This document shows positions 24,429 through 36,059 of a DNA stretch of 64,000 nt, piece after piece. This DNA is from Alisma plantago-aquatica (taxonomy: Eukaryota; Streptophyta; Magnoliopsida; Alismatales; Alismataceae). A program made the position numbers and the translations under genes. How positions within the stretch are numbered: the first letter of the stretch is position 1; the number at the start of each line of letters is the position of its first letter. The stretch covers positions 543,514,879 through 543,578,878 of the forward strand of contig OY856413.1 in NCBI GenBank assembly GCA_963693085.1, written 5' to 3'. The notes under the pieces were generated by a model. That model searched no databases. It was not told the DNA's origin and saw only the letters and a program-made list of their open reading frames with translations.

Positions 24429-27400
24429 CTAAAGTTTTTGTAAAGTACGATGGGCTTGTTTTATAAGAGCATCAACAATATTATTAACCTCCCTTGAGAT
24501 GTATCTTATTTGTGCAACTTCACAGTTGCGCATAAGGTGCTTGATTCTTTTGTTGTAAGGCTGAAACTTGCCAATAGAGACACCACTAGAATTAGCAAGG
24601 TTCACCGCTAGAATGGAATCCGACAGAATGAGGAAATTCCTCCAATTCCTCACTCTGCAGATCTTGATGCCATGGATGATCGCCTGAAGCTCTACCTCAA
24701 GGGCGCAGGTACTTTGAAGGTTGACACCACCCCCATAACAGCATGTCCCCACCTCATCAACAATGTGAACACCAACACCATTGCTCTCAAAATGCGTAGC
24801 GAAAGAAGCATCCACTAGGGCATAGTGGTTGAATTTTGGAGCTCGCTCCTCCACCATGACAACAGCTCTGGCATGCACAAAGGGTTTGTGGTGTACCTTG
24901 CAATTTGCCTGAATTGAAGATGCACGGGCTAGGATGAAGGTTGCTTTAACAGATGGTGACTTAATGAGTCCTGTATGGACATGTTCATTATGATATTGCC
25001 AGAGAAACCAGCAAGCGACTTGAAGAACTGGAGCTACCTTGCTGAACTCTAACACCACCCTGCAAACAGTTGAGATCCAATCATCTTCCTTGAAGGAAAA
25101 GAAGATGTCCTCCACCTTCAGTGCTACCCAGACTGGTTTGCTATAATTACAGTCCCGAAGACTATGAATAATAGTTTCATCTGTGTTGCTACAGTGAGGG
25201 CAGACAGTGTTGATATCAATATGCCGATGATGTTTCTCCATATTAGTGAGTATCACTTTATGTTGAAGCAACCACAAGAAGACTTTCAGTCTTTCCAGAA
25301 GAGAAGATCCCCAAATATCTTTCCATCTCCCTGGGACGGAGTAGTCCTTATGTTCACATAGCCACCTATAGGCCAATCTAGAGGAAAAAGTACCAAATTG
25401 TTCCATAGTCCAGTCGTAGGTGTCCGACCCATTATTGGCACAAGGAATGGGAATGGATTTGATATAGTTCCAAGTAGAGATAGGTAGATACTGGTGAATG
25501 AAATCCCAGTCCCACTCATCTTCTTGCAGTCACATGGAACTAACTTTTAAATTGTCAAGGTCAGCAGGGGCCTAAAAATTAGGTTGAAGGTCTTGGATGG
25601 AGTTACCCATTATCCAACGATTAGTCCATACAATCGTGTCATTGCCATCATTAACCACTTTATAGCTATTTCCTTGTTGTAGGGGAATATTTTTCTTGAT
25701 GAAGTTCCATGCCAAAGACCCATGTTTTTTTGGTGATGATGCCATTGTAAGCATGCGTTTCCCTCATAATCTTGACCCATAGCTTGTCCGTCTCATTGAT
25801 AAAAGACCACACATTCTTGAACATAAGGACTTGGTTCTGGTCTCGCGCATCCTTGATGCCAAGGCCACCCAGATCTTTATTATATGTGATTTTTTTCCAG
25901 GAGACAAGGGAAATCTTGTTTTGCTCCCATGTGCCTAACCAGATGAATTTTCTAACATGGTTGTTCAGTTCATCACACAAGGATGGTGACAACTACACTG
26001 TTTGCATCATATGCGTCAGGATTGCTTATAGAGTGGATCATGCAAGGGTGATACGCCCTGCAAGTGACAGGTGCTTCAATGACCAACTGTTCATACGGCT
26101 GTGTAGAGAGGTAGTGAGATCAGCTGAGTAGCTTTATTTACCTGGTGGTGTAGCGTCGGCACGCCTAAGTACTTTCCCAAGTCCAACATCCAGGGAATGT
26201 TGAGCTTTCTACGGATTGCCCGGATAACAGGTCTAGGTGTATTAATGCTAAATAAGCACTTTGACTTCTCAGGCAATATAACTTGTCTAAAAACTCTTGA
26301 AAATTTGGCAAGGGTATCCATAATCATGGCTTCCTGGGAGACAGTAGCTTGGCCCATGATAAGGATATCATCTGCAAACAGGATATGGGAGATTTTTTTG
26401 TCCCCTCTTGTGAGGATCATTGGCTTCCATTTATTATTTCCCACAGCTTTGTTAATTTCTTGACTCAGATGCTCCATGCAGAGAAAAAAGAGGTAGGGGT
26501 TGATGGGGTCGCCCTGTCGAACACCTTTTGTTGCTTTAAACGGATGTAGGGGTTGTCCTTCCCAAAGCACATAAGTAGAGCCCTTTGTAATAATTTGCAT
26601 GATGATGTTACAAATATTCACTGGGATGTTGGTCCTTTATAGTGTGTCGCTGATGAAATCCCAGTTCATGTAATCAAAAGCTTTTGATAGGTCTAGCTTG
26701 ATACACATCCAATTCTTTCTGGGTGAGTGTGATCACATAGAATGAATAATTTTTTAGAGTAACAGAATGTTATCACTCATCAGTCGTTCGGGAATGAAGG
26801 CTGATTGAGATGAAGAAATCCACTCCTTAAGGAAGGGCTTGATGCACTCGACCAAGACTTTAGAGAGAAGCTTGAAGCAGTCATTGTTCAGAGAGATGGG
26901 ATGAAGGTCGTTGCAGCTTTGGGGTGACTTGACTTTGGGAATCAACACCATGTGTGAGTCCGCCAATTTTCCCTCGATGGTTTGTGAGGTGAAGATGTTC
27001 CTGAAGGTGTGCATAATGGACCGTCCAACATCGTTCCAGTTGTTTTGCAGAAACTCATTATAAACACCATCAGGGTCGGGTGATTTAGACGGTGACATAA
27101 GAAAAAGTGTGTGTCTAACTTCTTCAGTAGTAGGCGGAGCAGATAAAGCATTACAGCAAGCCTGGGAGAGGGGGAATGCTTGCGTACTCAGCCAGGTTCC
27201 TTGGGTGAGACCTGAAATCAGAAGTGAGCAAGTTGGTGAAGAACTCGATTACTAACGACCGAATTCCCTACGGTGTGGAAACCCAGACGCCCACCGTGTT
27301 CTTGAGCTTGGTGACCTTATTAAAATGTCATCGAGCTTTGACATAAGATTGAAAGAATTTAGTATTATTGTCTCCCAATGTCAGCCAGTCAATGTGTGCC

Positions 27401-28397
27401 TTTGTTGCCAATCAACCTCCTCCTTAAGAAGCAGCTGGGTGTAGCGTTCCTGCAGATAGATAGACCTATCAGGTGAAACAACATCTTTAGAATGTTGGGA
27501 TAATACCTGGGTGTTGTTGATGCATTTTAGGAACATATGCTTCTCCTTATGATGTTTATCATGTCTCTTACGATTCCATTTCTGAGCAACAGGCGTGAAG
27601 GCATGTAGAGCATCATTGAAGGGGACGTTCTTGCTCCAGGTTGGGAGGACGTCAGAGTAGAAAGACGGGTCGAGGCGCCAGCTACCTTTGGCTCTGAAAA
27701 TGTGGGATGTCTGTGAAGGGGCAGACTTGTTAGTGAGAAGAAGAGGATTATGGTCTGAGTTAACCCGGGGAAGATAAGTAATGGTGGCGTCTGCATGCAC
27801 TTGCATCCACTCATCATTGATAATTGCACGATCTAGACGTTCCTTCATGCAACCCCTATGGAAGGTGAAGAATTGTCCTTGAATTTTAGCATCAAAGAGG
27901 CCGGTATTAATGAGACATTCATTGAAGCGTTTGGATATTGATTTATCAAAGTAGGAGCCACCCATCTTCTCAAAGACATCAAGCATTGTGTTTAGGTCTA
28001 CGATGACGATCCAGGTTGAACTGATCGATGCTGAGAGTTCCTCCAAGCACTTCCAAAGGAATCTGTGCTTGATAGGATTTGGGCTAGCATAAACCACTAT
28101 AAAAAACCAATCGTTGTTGACTTTACAGTGAATGATTTGTTGATGACTACACAGGATTACAATATTGGTGTGTGCACTTTCCCAGAGAAGCCAAATGCCA
28201 CCAGGGAAGCCAATAGCTTCGACGCGATGAGAGGAAGTGAACCCAACCTTTTTGATGATATTGATTGTGACTTGGCCACTGCAGTGTGGTTCTAAAATAG
28301 CAAGAGCATGGAGTTTGTGAGTAAACTTAAGATCTTTCAAAATGCTAGTATTGCCTTTCTTGCTCACTCCTTGTATATTCCAATAGCAGAAATTCAT
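24429..28397 (-). pseudogene. LINE-2 ORF2: endonuclease, reverse transcriptase, zf-RVT and RNase H
   Basis: Most of the protein lies in one frame with several stops, plus a locally shifted segment at 25992-25666. The endonuclease part (28397-27381) starts FCYWNIQGVSKKGN. It has lost the usual GDFN, reading VIVDLNT near 28005, but keeps NSDHNPLLL. RT motifs include KLDLSKAFDYMNWDF (about 26690-26650), GVRQGDPINPYLF and ILFADDIL (about 26385-26350). The catalytic Asp residues of motif A and FADD are intact. The final 325 codons (25406-24429) hold a zf-RVT cluster (CPHCSNT, HSLRDC) and then an RNase H domain with VDASF, LEVELQA, ILSDS and NNIVDAL, which are the expected acidic residues. Stop at 24429. 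RNase H removes the RNA template during integration. Inactive because of stops and the altered endonuclease. Confidence 0.92.
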
Positions 28398-28557
28398 GAA
28401 GGGGACGAGGAGAAAAGATGAGGTTCAAGCAATGATGGTACACAGGCCCACCGCCTGTGTATCGGTAGTAGAATTGTCTTCTTCACCCATGTTGGTGTCT
28501 ATCTGGGGGGGAATCCTCGTCATCTGGGAAATTAAGGTTGTGAGTAACTCCATTATT

Positions 28558-30069
28558 CTATGTTGAAGGAGTTGCATTCGGTGGGGTATCCAGAGTGCGT
28601 CCCTTCTTCCTCACCCGGTCAGGGCTTTGGACTGACTGGTAAACTATCTTATGGTTTCGAAGCATCACAAAATAGTTCCCTCCTTGTCCTTGATGGAGTA
28701 GGGTGTGTTTGATTTGTGCGCTTCCACTCACCTTAGCTGCCTGGAACTGAAAAGGGTCCCTTTGCTCCCCGGAAGGTGGACGCCCTTTGTAGAGCTCATC
28801 TTCATCAATGGTAATTGCAGTGTCGTCTTTTCCAGACTCCTTCTTATTCTTTACCTTGTCACCTGTGGACATTTAGATGCCTTAGAAGACGATGCTTGTT
28901 TCTTAGCCTGCTTCTTTTTCTTCTTGCTCATGGCTGTTTCCCAATCCCCTTTCGAGTCGTCATTGTCTGAGACTGGAATTGGGATGTCATCACCCTGCTT
29001 CTTGTTTGGCGGTTCCCTTGTTGCGTTGTGGGGGGGCTTGGTTTGTGTTTGCGCCTTCCGGCTTTTGGGTGTGGATGGCCATGGTGTATGTGACACCAGG
29101 AAGGGGAACGAGGGTGGATGTAGAGGTGGTTGCCGCATCTTGTGTTGGTGGGAGGAATTTACACTCAGCATTCATATGGCCCACACGTCCGCATCTCATG
29201 CAGACAGAAGGCATATTCTCATACTAGAGCTTGAAATGCTCATTGTTGATGAGGATCGCGGGGAGTAGCAGCTTCAATGTGCTGACCTCCACCGCAATCC
29301 TGGCGAACTTCTCATAGTTTCCTTGCGATGTGGTGGATTCTATTTTAATGGTCTTCTTGACCAGATTACCCATGCTCCACAACAACTGATTTTGGTACAA
29401 GAAGACCGGTAGATCAGTAACTCGGACCCAAACGCTCATCTTCCTAGGGATTGGATCAGAAGGTCAGAACATGGGGGACCAGGATTGCACAGATAGATAG
29501 TTGCCGAAAATCATCCACGGGCCTCCGGTCATGGCATCTATGTAGTCGTCTTCGTTGGCAAGCTGGACAGCATAATAACCATGTTCTAGGTCAATGACCC
29601 TGAAGGGCTCTCTTAGCCGCCAGAGGGTTTGGATCTTGTTAACCAAGACTTGGAAGCCGACGTTGATCACTATGGCATTTATGATGACTGCAAATATCCA
29701 GGGTTCCAAGAGGAGTTGGATGACCTCCTGGCAGATTGTGATGGAGGGTAGGACATCGGAGACATTAATGGAAATATCTGTGTCCTTAACCAGATATGGC
29801 GATTTTGGGTTCAATTACATGAGCATGCCCCCGACGCCGCCTGTAGTGGCATCTTTGAAGGATATTTTTGCAGCACCGTCGTTCTGAGGAGGCCCTTCCT
29901 GGTTGGTTACAGGTTGTGGGACCTCCACGGTGATGTTGTGATCTGTATTTATGATCGTTGCTTCCTGTTCCGCTGTGAATGGATGGTTTTCCGGTGGACA
30001 ATTAACGTGGACGTAGCCACGGCCGCCACTGCTCCTTCGACCGAACCCTAAGGCCACAATTAATTGCAT
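28558..30069 (-). pseudogene. LINE-2 ORF1: DUF4283/CCHC protein, stops and frameshifts
   Basis: One main frame of about 500 codons from 30069, with stops near 29815, 29462 and 29223. The N-terminus is Gly/Arg-rich. The DUF4283 core (29814-29464) has FRVIDLEHGYYAVQL and TGGPWMIFGNYL. The linker has MSVWVRVTDLPVFLY. The CCHC knuckle is intact as CMRCGRVGHMNAEC (near 29205-29160). The C-terminal part shifts frame near 29.1 kb into a lysine-rich stretch (MSKKKKKQAKKQ near 28930), then returns to the first frame for the last 100 codons. Typical of plant L1 ORF1, which binds element RNA. The true start may have been upstream and lost by 5' truncation. Confidence 0.88.
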
Positions 30070-30079
30070 TGAATGTCCA
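30070..30079. repeat. Target-site duplication of LINE-2, 5' side
   Basis: tgaatgtcca, the partner of 24302-24311. Confidence 0.9.
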
Positions 30080-31020
30080 TAACTAGCCTATGACATCACA
30101 AGCAATGAGCGGTGCCTAGTCACACATCATTGCTACCCAAGTGAATGGAAAGTTGGGGAGAAACTTCAACCTATAATCTGTGTATGGTGTTACAGTGTTT
30201 GTATAGTTCCTCTTTCATTGATATCCATATTGAACTAGAGGCATAGAGCATTCCTCCTCATTATTATATTATTTCTTGAACTAGAGCAGACTGCATGAGA
30301 TATATGTGAGTTCAACGTATTGACTCACATGCGTATGGCCATACTTTTCTCAATCTCACTAATAAAGAGGCCTTGGATATCATACTCATGTCGGAGGGAC
30401 AAATTCCATATATATCACTCACAGTCAATCCTCAAGTGTCAAAGTCACCCATTGATCACCATTATAACAACCCATGTTTCAGGACTGTGTTTGATGATGT
30501 CAAAGTGTACCCAATGACATGTGATGAGTGGAGTGATTTTAGTTCTAAGAACCACAACCACCACCACCACTGTGAGAGCTAACTATGACTTCCATGATGA
30601 TGGCTTCCATGTGTCAGTCTCAGGGTGGATCTGTCTGATACATTATTCCCTAACATGTATCTGTATTCTTATTTTGATATTGCCATATCATGACTAATGA
30701 GATTTAGTCATCAACCAACTCACACTCTGATATTATGTGCTATTATTTCCTATCTACCTTCCACACTAACAACCGATTAGGGACATAATGAGAATGAATA
30801 TACTCTTAACATCCGTATGATCTCATTCTTCAAGGTCACATACTTGAAGACATATGTCATTAAGTAATATCATTATCTAGACATTCACTTTGTATCCTCA
30901 TTACCTCATAATTGAGTGAAACAGATGAATTGGAAGCTTGCCTTTATTATTATCAAATTAGGTATCTAGTGCCATATCCCAATCATCATATGATTGGCTC
31001 TCGAGGCATACATACCAATA
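30080..31020 (-). mobile_element. 5' LTR of the minus-strand copia element, second part
   Basis: Continues exactly where 24311 stops: taactagcc..atgacatcacaagcaatg matches 16893 onward in the 3' LTR. Homology runs to tacatacc near 31016, where the 3' LTR is followed by its polypurine tract and this copy by foreign flank. Reading frames here (for example 30320-30582) are shared with 17153-17410 simply because the LTRs are copies, and they are not genes. Confidence 0.85.
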
Positions 31021-31446
31021 ATGATTTTAGGTCTAAGAACCACAATCACCACAAACACTATGAGAGATGACTATAACTACCATGTAATTGTTTCCTTGTG
31101 TCACTCTCATGGTGTGTCTATGAGAGATGACTATAACTACCATGTAATGGTTTCCTTGTGTCACTCTCATGGTGTGTCTATCTGATACACTATTCACTAA
31201 TAAGTATTTATGTATTTGGTTTGATATCACATATCATGAGTGATGAGATTCTATCATCAACCAACACACACTCTAGTCTCATGGGTTATTGTTGTCTATC
31301 AGCCATCCATAATAACATCTGACTAGGGACATAGCAAGAATGTATATACTCTTGGCATCTGTTTGATTCCATTGTTCAGGCCAATAACCCGAAGAGATAT
31401 GCCATTGAGTAATATCATTCTTTAGACATTTATTATGTTACATCAG
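31021..31446 (-). mobile_element. Fragment of another copia LTR
   Basis: The sequence from atgattttaggtctaag to ttatgttacatca matches, in reverse, the start region of the plus-strand copia LTR (about 61600-61980). It matches that LTR better than the neighbouring LTR, although both are related. It begins where the neighbouring copia 5' LTR ends and stops where the CACTA terminus starts, so it is probably the host into which both inserted. Confidence 0.65.
31059..31178. repeat. 60-bp tandem duplication, one mismatch
   Basis: Units 31059-31118 and 31119-31178 start tatgagagatgactataac. They differ only at the base before gtttccttg. The related LTR copies have a single unit. Confidence 0.95.
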
Positions 31447-31454
31447 TAAACTAA

Positions 31455-31950
31455 TATAGAACAAGCCTTTAGCGTCGGTTAATTAAGGGCTTTAGTGTCA
31501 ATTTCCAAGAGACACCCAAGTGGGCACCGCTAAAGGTGGACCCCTTCGGCGTCAGTTCCCAACCGATCCCAAAATGCTTCCCGCCACTGAAAATGCGCCA
31601 GCAAAGGGACTATAGGCGTAGGTTTTTTAAGTAAAATGACACTATAGAATTGTTACAGACGTTGGTTATTAAAATAACCGACGTCAAAACACTTCCCGCC
31701 ACCGAAAAATGTTCCAGCAAAGGGCCTATAGGTGTTAGTTTTGAAAGATAATCGACGCCATATCAGCTGAACTGACGTTGGTTTTGCGCTAATAACTGAC
31801 GCCATATCCCCTTCCTGCCACCACGGTTGTGCTTCCCAGCATGGACGTGGTTCCCGGCAACATAGACGTCAGTTTTTTATCAAAAATCTCCATCGTATGT
31901 CTTTGGTTTTGGTTTTTTTCAAATAACCGACGCCTATGTTATGATTTTTT
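31455..31950. repeat. CACTA subterminal repeat array
   Basis: About ten copies of a motif like gacgtcggttatt in both orientations, for example gcgtcggtt (31473), gacgttggttatt directly followed by the inverted aataaccgacgtc (about 31659-31687), aactgacgcc (31795) and aataaccgacgcc (about 31921). Clusters like this bind the element-encoded protein in En/Spm elements. GC content is visibly higher than in the surroundings. Confidence 0.75.
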
Positions 31951-32322
31951 TTCTTATCAGTTTGCAGGCCTGCTGTATGGCTGGTCAGCAGGATGAGAAC
32001 CTGCAGTTCAGTTCTGAATTATAGGTTTACGACATCCATTGATATCATCCAACAATAGGCCACAAACCTACAAAATTAACAAGATGGACAATATTATATA
32101 TATGTGATTCACACACATATATAAGCACATTTAATTCATATTATTTTTTCATCACACACATGTCGAAACCAGTAGCAACTTGTAGTTCCATTCATTTCAT
32201 CTCTTTTCACATTCAGACACATGTAGAAACATTTATGTATTGATCATCTTCACACACATATGACAATTCATAAAAATTCATTCACATTCACACAAAAATA
32301 ATTATGAGAACAAAGTTATTCT

Positions 32323-35300
32323 TTATTCATCATTGTCATCATTGTCAATAAAATTATATCTAAAAATTTCCACTCTTTGTAGGGATTTTTCCCATTCTTC
32401 TCTTACAACATCTAATTCATCTCTTCTATAGGGAGCATGTACATCGAAACGCTTTCCACCTGTGCTGAAGTCAGCAGTTTTAAAGACCTACAAAGAGAAT
32501 GATGTATATATATAATAAATAATATATAATAAGATTGATATATTTCATATTATCTAATGAGACTATGTATAATACATGTTGTATCTTATCGAATTCCATT
32601 ACAACATGTTTGATGATTAGGTTCATAAATAGCATCACATAGTAGGCACATGCCCAACCGTTGTCTTGTATAGCACACTATAAATTGAAACATACAAAAT
32701 ATTCAAAAATACAAATAAGCACAGTTCACATTAATAATATATACATCGGAGTCAGGAAATTACTTTCACATTCTCCCAAATTAGTGACATATCTTTTTCT
32801 TGGTGACCATTCCTCCAACTTTTTTGTACTCTTGTAAAGCCCTACATATGTTAATGTAACCCATTAAATTTCATAATTAAATAGTAATGTAGTAATAGAT
32901 GTTAACAGATATAAAAACATGAAATATTTCTCACAAGAATAATGGCCTTTTAATTGCATGTCCATATAATGTATCCAACTCATTCCCCACATGATCTAGA
33001 TAATAGACAATGAACGTCTTGGGGACAATAACTAGTAACTCCCAATGCCTACCACTATAGGTAAGAAAGTTAAAAATTAATAACTCAAAATCCACAATAA
33101 AAATGTAATTTTCTTAAGTCCAAATTATAAGTAAAGTAAACTTACTTGACATTGATTGGAGCTATTATCACTGCCTTCTTATTTTTACCAAAATATTTAA
33201 AAGCATCACAATAGTATGAAGTAACTGAAGAAGGGTCTGTATCTAAAAGACTAATCAAAGATGGAACCAAAAATCCCACATGGGTAAACCCAAAATCTGT
33301 ACATATCTTGTGTAAGTGGCTGCAAAACATGTATTATGTATGCACTAATATATAATAAACCATATGACCATATATAAAACAAGGTATATGGATGTATAAA
33401 TAAGATCTCACCATATCCACAACTCTATCATAGATGTGTTCAGCCATTCATAACTAAACAACTCCAAAATATCTTGTATAAATATCTTGTTTTCGTATGA
33501 TTGACATGCATTAATACCTATGCATTAATACGTACGTATGCAGAACTTGTATTACATATGCATTAATACGTATGCTAAACTTGTATAAATAGATTGTTAT
33601 CGTATGATTTACCTACAACATCCTCTGGAATAGTAACAATTATAGGGAAATTTGGATCATGTTCGTTGATCCATACTGCCACACCCCTACAATTGACTCA
33701 TATATACACACTAAAAAATTAAAGTAATGGAAATTTATCATACAATATCAGTATAGAGGACATCTGCTTCGGACCACAGTATCACTCCGCCTTCTGCCTC
33801 ACCAAGTGTTTCATCATCTGGGTGTGCATGAGGCAGTGCAAGATCCATCCAGTCGGGGAGTACATGTATCGGGCTCACACGTACCACACCATCCGGTACT
33901 GGATACCCATGAAACATGCACCCTTTAAGGGGTGGGTAAGCTGACGCCTCTGCAATGATATATTCTTGACATTTTAGTCAGCATGGCTTCAACCCCTACA
34001 AATTTACGTAAAGAATGTTATATGCATATATACACAAACATATCATCATGAACAGACTAGGTATTATGTCATAAAAAAATTTACAGAGGATGTTCTAGGT
34101 GGTGGGTCTATAGGATTACTCCCAACCTCTGCAGTACAAGCAGTAGGAGAAGAGTGGCCCGCCACAAGTACTGTCTGATTGGCAGTCTGAGATGCCTACC
34201 ACTTGCTAATTGCTTCATGGAGTCTCTTATCAAGTACTTCCTCAACTCTCCTAACAATTAACGAATCTACATGTACATGGATAAAGGAAACGCTAGCTTC
34301 TGATTATTGAATTCCCTTTTGCAATAACATTCTAAAATAAGAATAGGTTACCTCATCTTGTGAAAGTCTCACTTTTGGGACAAGTTTGCACTGGAATGGC
34401 CCAAAGAATGCTTTGATACCCACACTAGCGCCTACACCCCTAACACGTCCAAGATGCTCTGGGTTACCCAGAGCAACTATCAGTTTATCCCTTGTGCCGT
34501 GAGGGATGAACTTGCCTTCCTTCCTCTACTCATGCAGCTCTCGCTAATCACCATCAACAAAAAATAGTAAGTAAACATAACAATAATCAATATCGATCGA
34601 TTGCCCTAAGAGTTGATTTTTACCATTCTTGCAGCCGCCTCAGTAGTTTCGGGCTTCAGTATGTCTCCCTTCTTATTTTGCCTCCCACCTATCCACATAG
34701 CATGGCGAGGCAGAGGTGCGGGAGCAGCAGTAGAGGACTCTGCAGTCTCCTAAGTAGAAGTAGGCTGAGCAGACTTAGCATGTAGTATTTGGCAAACACA
34801 TGCATATCCTCTTGGACTCATTGTGTGGTCGTGCACGTCTTGCTCGTTGAGCATCGCAGATAGCCTAGTTAGTTAGGACATTGATTTGGTTAGTAACACT
34901 AAAGGTTAATCTTGAATAGGTGAATACAAAAAAACATATATTAATTATATTGGGAGTGGCGCTTAATACATTGAATTTATCTATTTTTCTTTGGGTAACA
35001 AACGCCTCCCAATCTTTGGGGTCCAGGTAGTTCCATTGCTGTGTGGCTTCCTTCTACCTAAATTTATTTTTTAAAGATAATACAAACAAAAATTATTAGT
35101 GTAGAGTTAGTGAAATAGTGATCAATGTCTAGAATTGGAAATAAATAAATAACCTCTTATCAGCATCGCGTATGTAATCTCAGGTGAGATTGGTCATGTA
35201 GTTCCTTAGGACCCTCCCACAGCGTTGCATCACACATTTATGATGAAGCTTTTCATCAAGATAAAATATGCTCTGCAAATTAAATAGAATTGCTATTAAC

Positions 35301-35804
35301 TAGTATCCTAAAAATTAGTAATCTACACAAATAGAATTACAAATAATAATAAATCATGCATAGTTCCTTCCATATGTGGTCTTTCTTCCCCTTAGGAACT
35401 TTATGCCAGGATTCTAGGATAGGACTGCAATGGCTGTGATTAAGAACCCCAAGATATGAAACAAATGAGTTGCAGTTCACTCCATATGGATTTCCTACAT
35501 GATCGAAATCCACAACCAATTTGGGTCCATTGCCCCTTTGTTGTATTAACTTGTTCATCATTGTGATGCCCCTCACTTTCTCAATTTTCTTATGCTTCTC
35601 ATCAAGCGTTGTAATTTCTTCACGGGGTACATCACCAACCTAAAATTTGATAAAAAAAACACACTTACATGATATAATTATAAATGAACATATAGATAGA
35701 AACCTCAGGGATATATTCTTAAAACTTACATTGTCAGGCGGTGCAAGCATGTCCTCACCCTCACGGTGATCATCAGCACGGTCATCATGGGAATTCTCAG
35801 CCAT
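32323..35804 (-). pseudogene. CACTA second gene: plant transposase (Ptta/En/Spm) domain plus Ulp1-like protease domain, multi-exon
   Basis: A spliced gene can be read from exon-like islands. Exon 1 (35804-35730, MAENSHDDRADDHREGEDML) ends at an intact donor gtaagt, and its acceptor tttttag precedes exon 2 at 35639. Exon 2 has KLVVDFDHVGNPYGVN. Later islands carry WNYLDPKDWEAFVTQRK (about 35045-34995), SPRGYACVCQILHAKS (near 34800) and FIPHGTRDKLIVALGNPEH (about 34515-34455). These match the plant Ptta/En/Spm transposase family. The C-terminal part resembles a C48 (Ulp1/SENP) cysteine protease: HWELLVIV with His at 33045-33047, VYYLDHV with Asp at 32994-32996, and QDNGWACAYYVM with Gln at 32666-32668 and Cys at 32648-32650. 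The stop is TAA at 32323. At least two in-frame stops (near 35170 and in the 34.5-kb exon) make it a pseudogene. Exon limits are approximate. Confidence 0.75.
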
Positions 35805-35808
35805 CTGA

Positions 35809-36020
35809 AAGTTCACATTCAAATTATAAATTTCACATTGTAAAGTAACACTAATTGTAAAGTTCACAATGTAAAGTACACATTCACATTGTAAAGTAAT
35901 TCACATTGTAAAGTTCACATTCACATTGTAAAGTTCACATTCAGATTGTAAAGTTCACATTCACATTGTAAAGTAATTCGCATTGTAAAGTCCACATTCA
36001 CATTGTAAAGTTCACATTCA
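35809..36020. repeat. About 20-bp minisatellite between the CACTA genes
   Basis: Ten or so variants of cacattgtaaagttcacatt arranged head to tail, lying just upstream of the start of the second gene and just downstream of the transposase stop. Confidence 0.85.
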
Positions 36021-36059
36021 GAAAAATAAAACATATAAAAAATATAAACATGCATGCCT

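Larger units (their letters stand above)
24312..30069 (-). mobile_element. LINE-2: L1-type retrotransposon with RNase H domain, 5.76 kb, TSD defined
   Basis: Bounded exactly by a 10-bp direct repeat (24302-24311 and 30070-30079). Its A-rich tail on the minus strand reads tataaaaagaaaag next to the TSD. The 3' UTR is short (about 115 bp). ORF1 (30069-28558) and ORF2 (28397-24429) are both damaged. The first base of the element coincides with an ATG of ORF1, so the 5' UTR is missing and the copy is slightly 5'-truncated, as is common for LINEs. It sits inside the copia 5' LTR and is therefore younger than that element. It is distinct from LINE-1 in its RNase H domain and in ORF sequence. Confidence 0.93.

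Noticed and set aside
28705..29268. 187-codon plus-strand frame
   Set aside because: Antisense shadow of LINE-2 ORF1, which has the recognisable CCHC and DUF4283 motifs on the other strand.
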